From Clostridium sp. CAG:594 (GTDB lineage Bacteria > Bacillota_I > Bacilli_A > RF39 > UBA660), in NCBI GenBank assembly GCA_000434835.1, contig FR881474.1, positions 1-41,284 on the forward strand: a stretch of 41,284 nucleotides of DNA. Reading direction: 5' to 3'. How positions within the stretch are numbered: the first letter of the stretch is position 1; each line of letters starts with the position of its first letter. Both the position numbers and the translations under genes were made by a program. Positions 37,707 to 41,284 of this stretch are shown here, piece by piece. The notes beneath the pieces are model-generated. The model saw only the letters and a list, made by a program, of their open reading frames with translations. It did not search any database and was not told the DNA's origin.

Positions 37707-40331
37707 ATGAACTTGCTTAACAAATTGACAATAAAAAATCTTAAATTAAATAAAAAAAGAACTATTGTTACAATTATTGGTATTATGCTATCAGTTGCTT
37801 TAATCACTGCGGTATCATCTATATACTCTAGTGGTATAAAATCATTAATTAAATATGAAACACACGAAAAAGGAAACTTTCATGCTGCATTTTACAAAGT
37901 TCCTATTAGTGATATTGATATATTTGAAAACAATAGAAATATAGAAACTATCAATATTACTAAAGATGTTGGTTTTGCTAAAATAGACTCTAAAAACGAA
38001 TATAAACCTTATGCTTGTATAAAAGGATTTACTAAAAACTCTTTAAATAATTTATCTGTCAAACTATTGGATGGAAGACTTCCTCGAAATGAAAACGAAA
38101 TAGTAATACCAACCCATTTAAAAACAAATGGTAGATTATTTTTAAATATTGGTGATTCTATTACGTTAGACGTTGGAAAAAGAGTAGATTCTAATGGAAA
38201 TGAATTGGATCAAAATAATCCTTATCAAAAATCCGATAAAGAAGAAAATAAAGAATCCATTGTAGATACTACTTCTAAAACTTATAAAATAGTTGGTATT
38301 ATAGGAAGACCAGCTACTAATATAGAATATTATTCTGCACCTGGTTATACATTTATAACTTATCTTGATGAAAATAAAATAGATGGAATTGTTGATGTAT
38401 ATACAAGATTTTCAAAAGATGGCGTAAAAAACAGTTATGAAACTATTGCTAATATATTAGGAGTTGACGCAAAATTATTTAAGAAAGTTAATAATAATGA
38501 TGATAAACAAGCGTCAAATAAAGAATTAAAAGAATATTCAAATCAAATGAATAAATCAAAATATAGTGATATAAATATTAATTCCTATTTAATTGCTTTA
38601 GAAGCTAATCCTATTTCAAACAGTGGTATTAGTGGTCTAAGTATTGTTGTAGGAATTGTAATAGGAATAATTGTGTTCACTTCAATATTTTGTATAAAAA
38701 ATAGTTTTGATATTTCTATTACAGAGAAAATAAAACAATATGGTATGTTAAGAAGTATTGGAGCAACTAAAAGACAAATTAAAAGAAATGTTTTTTATGA
38801 AGCTACCATATTAGGATTAATTGGTATTCCTTTAGGTCTATTACTAGGTTTTATAGCATCATATATACTTATTATCATAAGTAATTATTATTTAGATGGT
38901 TCATTTGCGGAAGGCTTAAGATTAGTATTTTCTTTTTCATGGCTATCTGTTTTAGTAGCTATAATACTTGGTACAGTAACTATTTATTTTTCAGCTTTTA
39001 AAAGTGCAAAACGAGCATCTAAAGTATCTCCAATAGATTCCATTAGAAATAGTGCTAATATTAAAATAAATCCCAAAAAGGTTAAATCACCAAAATTAAT
39101 AAAAAATATATTTGGTATAGGCGGCGAGATATCATTTAAAAATTTAAAAAGAAATAAGAAAAAATATAGAACTACAGTAATATCAATAATTGTTTCTGTA
39201 TTTGTATTTATTGCTCTATCAGGATTTATGAAATTAGCATTTCAACAAGTGGATCATGAATTAGAAATATCTGATTTTAATATTTCATTATCTACAACTA
39301 TTACAAATAATGAATCTTATAATAAATTTATAGAAACAACTAAATTAGATAATATAGAAGATTATACAATATTTAGAAGTGGCGAAATATCTTTTACAGG
39401 AAATCACTACAACAAAGAATATGCTAAGTTTTTAAATTTAGCAATTGATGAAAATAATCCTACTTATGTATCTATAATTTCTATTGGAGAAGAACAATTT
39501 AAAAAATATGTTGATTCATTAGGTTTGAATTATAATGAATTTAAAAACAAAGCTATACTTGTCGATAAAGAATATGTATCTAACTATAATAAAAATAATA
39601 AGTTAACTACTAAATATATGAGAGCTTTTAACTTTAATAAAGGTGACATTATTGATGCTACTACTGATGAAAATAAAAAAATAAAAATAGAAATTGGAGC
39701 AACTTCTGATGTTAGACCTTTTGGTTTGAAAGGTGTTGATATGGAGTGTTTAATTATTAGTGATGAAATGTTTGATGCTAATTTCAAATCTAAACCACTA
39801 GCAATCTATTATAAATCAAATGATGCTAATAAATTACAAGATGATCTTGATGACTTTTTAAAGGGTGAAGATTATAACGTTAATAATGTAGATGAAAATG
39901 TTAAAATAATGAGTAACTTATTTACTTTAGTAGGAATATTTCTTTATGGTTTTATAATTGTAATTTCATTAATTGGTATAACTAATATTTTTAATACCAT
40001 TACTACTAATATGGAACTACGAAAACAAGAGTTTGCTATGTTAAAATCTGTTGGTATGACAACTAAAGAATTTAACAGAATGATTCGATTAGAAAGCTTG
40101 TTTATTGGTATTAAATCTCTATTCTTTGGTATACCTATTGGAATAGCATTATCATACGTTATTTATCATTTCTTATCAGAAGAATCAGGAATGCCTTATA
40201 AACTTCCTATTGAGGCAATATTAATTGCTGTAGCAGTTGTATTTATACTTATTTCATTAATTATGAAGTATTCTATGAGTAAAATAAATAAGCAAAATAC
40301 TATTGAAACAATTAGAAATGAGAATATCTAG
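37707..40331 (+). CDS. FtsX-like ABC transporter permease
   Basis: An 874-aa permease. An N-terminal helix (TIVTIIGIMLSVALITAVSSI, about residues 19-40) precedes an extracytoplasmic domain of about 260 residues. A three-helix FtsX block follows (about 310-440), containing EKIKQYGMLRSIGATKRQIKR. A second unit repeats this: helix near 485-505, about 240 residues outside, and a final three-helix block with MELRKQEFAMLKSVGMTTKEF. This internal duplication is the MacB/FtsX-superfamily layout of antimicrobial-peptide exporters and lipoprotein/adhesin exporters. With a response regulator and sensor kinase alongside, envelope stress or peptide-antibiotic response is likely; the substrate is unknown. 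Confidence 0.88.
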   Translation: MNLLNKLTIKNLKLNKKRTIVTIIGIMLSVALITAVSSIYSSGIKSLIKYETHEKGNFHAAFYKVPISDIDIFENNRNIETINITKDVGFAKIDSKNEYKPYACIKGFTKNSLNNLSVKLLDGRLPRNENEIVIPTHLKTNGRLFLNIGDSITLDVGKRVDSNGNELDQNNPYQKSDKEENKESIVDTTSKTYKIVGIIGRPATNIEYYSAPGYTFITYLDENKIDGIVDVYTRFSKDGVKNSYETIANILGVDAKLFKKVNNNDDKQASNKELKEYSNQMNKSKYSDININSYLIALEANPISNSGISGLSIVVGIVIGIIVFTSIFCIKNSFDISITEKIKQYGMLRSIGATKRQIKRNVFYEATILGLIGIPLGLLLGFIASYILIIISNYYLDGSFAEGLRLVFSFSWLSVLVAIILGTVTIYFSAFKSAKRASKVSPIDSIRNSANIKINPKKVKSPKLIKNIFGIGGEISFKNLKRNKKKYRTTVISIIVSVFVFIALSGFMKLAFQQVDHELEISDFNISLSTTITNNESYNKFIETTKLDNIEDYTIFRSGEISFTGNHYNKEYAKFLNLAIDENNPTYVSIISIGEEQFKKYVDSLGLNYNEFKNKAILVDKEYVSNYNKNNKLTTKYMRAFNFNKGDIIDATTDENKKIKIEIGATSDVRPFGLKGVDMECLIISDEMFDANFKSKPLAIYYKSNDANKLQDDLDDFLKGEDYNVNNVDENVKIMSNLFTLVGIFLYGFIIVISLIGITNIFNTITTNMELRKQEFAMLKSVGMTTKEFNRMIRLESLFIGIKSLFFGIPIGIALSYVIYHFLSEESGMPYKLPIEAILIAVAVVFILISLIMKYSMSKINKQNTIETIRNENI

Positions 40332-40332
40332 T

Positions 40333-40356
40333 ATAAGGGGCGAAAGCTCCTTATAT
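40333..40356 (+). other. GNRA-loop hairpin between the permease and response regulator genes
   Basis: ATAAGGGGC, GAAA tetraloop, GCTCCTTAT (one G-T pair). No T run follows, so it is a weak terminator at best; it may set mRNA stability. The extended -10 of the regulator gene follows immediately. Confidence 0.55.
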
Positions 40357-40367
40357 TGTGATATAAT
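40356..40367 (+). promoter_or_regulatory. Extended -10 promoter of the response regulator
   Basis: TTGTGATATAAT, identical to elements near 14168 and 26338; leader about 20 nt. Confidence 0.5.
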
Positions 40368-40393
40368 TATATTTAAAGAAAGGTACTATATAT

Positions 40394-41050
40394 ATGAATA
40401 TTTTACTTATTGAAGATACAGAATCAATTATTAAAGGTCTTACATACTCTTTTAAAAAAGATAATCATAATTTAATTGTAAAAACTACGGTAGAAGACTC
40501 AAAAGAATATTTACTTTCTAACTTTAATATTGACTTAATAATACTTGATATTACTTTACCAGATGGAAATGGCTTTAACTTATTTGAAAATACTATTAAG
40601 AATTTGAAAATTCCTACTATTTTTTTAACAGCTAAAGATGAAGAAGATGATATTGTTAGAGGTTTAAATGTTGGCGCTGAAGATTATATAACAAAACCTT
40701 TTTCCACTCGTGAATTAATGGCAAGGGTTAATAAAATATTATTAAGATCAGATAAGAAAAGTGTTATTAAAATAAAAAATATTTCTTATGATATGGATAA
40801 ATTAGTTTTAAAAAAAGATAATATTATTATTGAACTTACTGCATTAGAATTAAAATTAGTTAATTTATTATTTTTAAATATTAATAAAGTTGTTAGTAGA
40901 AATGTAATATTAGATAAAATTTGGGATTGGACTGGAAATTATGTAGATGATCATACTGTAACAGTTTATTTTAAAAGAATAAGAGAAAAAATAGGAACTG
41001 ATATTATAACTACTATTAAAGGAATAGGGTATAGAATTGATGAAGAATAA
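40394..41050 (+). CDS. OmpR/PhoB-family response regulator
   Basis: A 218-aa two-domain regulator. The receiver (about 1-120) has the acidic pair in LLIEDTES, phosphoacceptor Asp in LIILDITLPDGNG (about residue 52), Thr in FLTAKDEEDD and Lys in DYITKPFS. The C-terminal winged helix (about 128-218) has ELTALELKLVNLLF, DDHTVTVYFKRIREK and TIKGIGYRID, the OmpR/PhoB DNA-binding pattern. Likely controls the adjacent ABC operon through the phased direct repeat. RBS AAAGAAAGG precedes the ATG. The kinase gene overlaps its end by 11 nt. Confidence 0.94.
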   Translation: MNILLIEDTESIIKGLTYSFKKDNHNLIVKTTVEDSKEYLLSNFNIDLIILDITLPDGNGFNLFENTIKNLKIPTIFLTAKDEEDDIVRGLNVGAEDYITKPFSTRELMARVNKILLRSDKKSVIKIKNISYDMDKLVLKKDNIIIELTALELKLVNLLFLNINKVVSRNVILDKIWDWTGNYVDDHTVTVYFKRIREKIGTDIITTIKGIGYRIDEE

Positions 41051-41284
41051 AATTGAATTAAAAAAATATATTATTTCTACATTAATTGTATTTATATGTT
41101 TGTTTATTTTGTTCTTATTTTTAAATATATATGAATATAAAACTTATACTAAAAACTTTAATAACAAGATTTCTGCTATTATAAATGTAATAAAAAAAGA
41201 CTATCCTAAAATAACTGATAAAGAAATTATTAAAATAATAAATAATGATACGTTAAAGACAAATGACTTCTTTAATAAATATGG
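41040..41284 (+). CDS. Sensor histidine kinase, 5' part only (window edge)
   Basis: The ATG at 41040 overlaps the end of the response regulator. The 81 codons present encode a basic N terminus (MKNKIELKK), one membrane helix (about residues 10-31, IISTLIVFICLFILFLFL) and the start of an extracytoplasmic Lys/Asn-rich sensor region. No HisKA or HATPase motifs are in view. It is called from position and the 11-nt overlap with an OmpR-type regulator, plus the N-terminal anchor. It continues beyond the window. Confidence 0.75.
   Translation, partial: MKNKIELKKYIISTLIVFICLFILFLFLNIYEYKTYTKNFNNKISAIINVIKKDYPKITDKEIIKIINNDTLKTNDFFNKY

Overview
The window is AT-rich (roughly 70% or more A+T by eye). 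TGG encodes Trp and TGA is used as a stop (for example at 3056-3058), so it is genetic code 11, not a code-4 Mollicute. It is a low-GC Firmicutes-type chromosome: stp-prkC-rsgA-rpe cluster, infC-rpmI-rplT, RNase Y, T-box leader, CIRCE element, PerR-type regulator, GatCAB, CCA-encoding tRNA clusters. Cell-wall genes (D,D-carboxypeptidase, undecaprenyl-PP phosphatase, PASTA kinase) show a walled cell. Small gene families, short intergenic gaps and short leaders suggest a compact-genome, uncultured gut Bacilli lineage (RF39-like); that placement is inference.

Layout. 1-1537: a surface protein whose promoter carries a run of ten G between -35 and -10, closed by a terminator. 1538-9005: housekeeping genes (adenosine deaminase, histidine phosphatase, deformylase-like protein, CorA, AI-2E permease), then an oxidative-stress unit with a PerR-like operator in front of perR-rubrerythrin, then RluA, an ArsC/Spx-like protein, a glycerophosphodiesterase and a convergent DUF1540 protein. 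9137-14137: rlmN-stp-prkC-rsgA-rpe operon. 14203-17970: P-loop kinase, infC-rpmI-rplT with a long leader and a probable ATA start for infC, holA and small genes. 17998-26725: uppP, small membrane and lipoprotein genes, htpG under a CIRCE element, dacA, rny, a CotS/YutH-like protein, an Nfu protein and an S1-domain protein.

26733-29463 is a tRNA-rich, accessory-looking stretch: six tRNAs (Val, Thr, Tyr, Gln, Lys, Leu), a broken small gene, tRNA-Ser and initiator tRNA-Met, an orphan gene, a kinase-fold protein and tRNA-Asn, followed by a second degenerate kinase-fold protein. 30288-36767 is a T-box operon: M29 aminopeptidase, aspS, gatC, gatA, gatB. Its probable specifier loop holds GAAC, which can be read as GAA (Glu) or AAC (Asn); this suits an operon for tRNA-dependent amidation. 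36971-41284 is an FtsX/MacB-type ABC transporter with a response regulator and a truncated sensor kinase; the ABC promoter carries an 11-bp-phased direct repeat.

The observations most worth following are the G-tract promoter (probable phase variation of a surface protein), the possible two-codon T-box, the L20 protein fused to a Rho_N/SAP-like domain, CIRCE control of htpG, the PerR autoregulatory site, and two probable ATA starts supported by a constant Shine-Dalgarno spacing.
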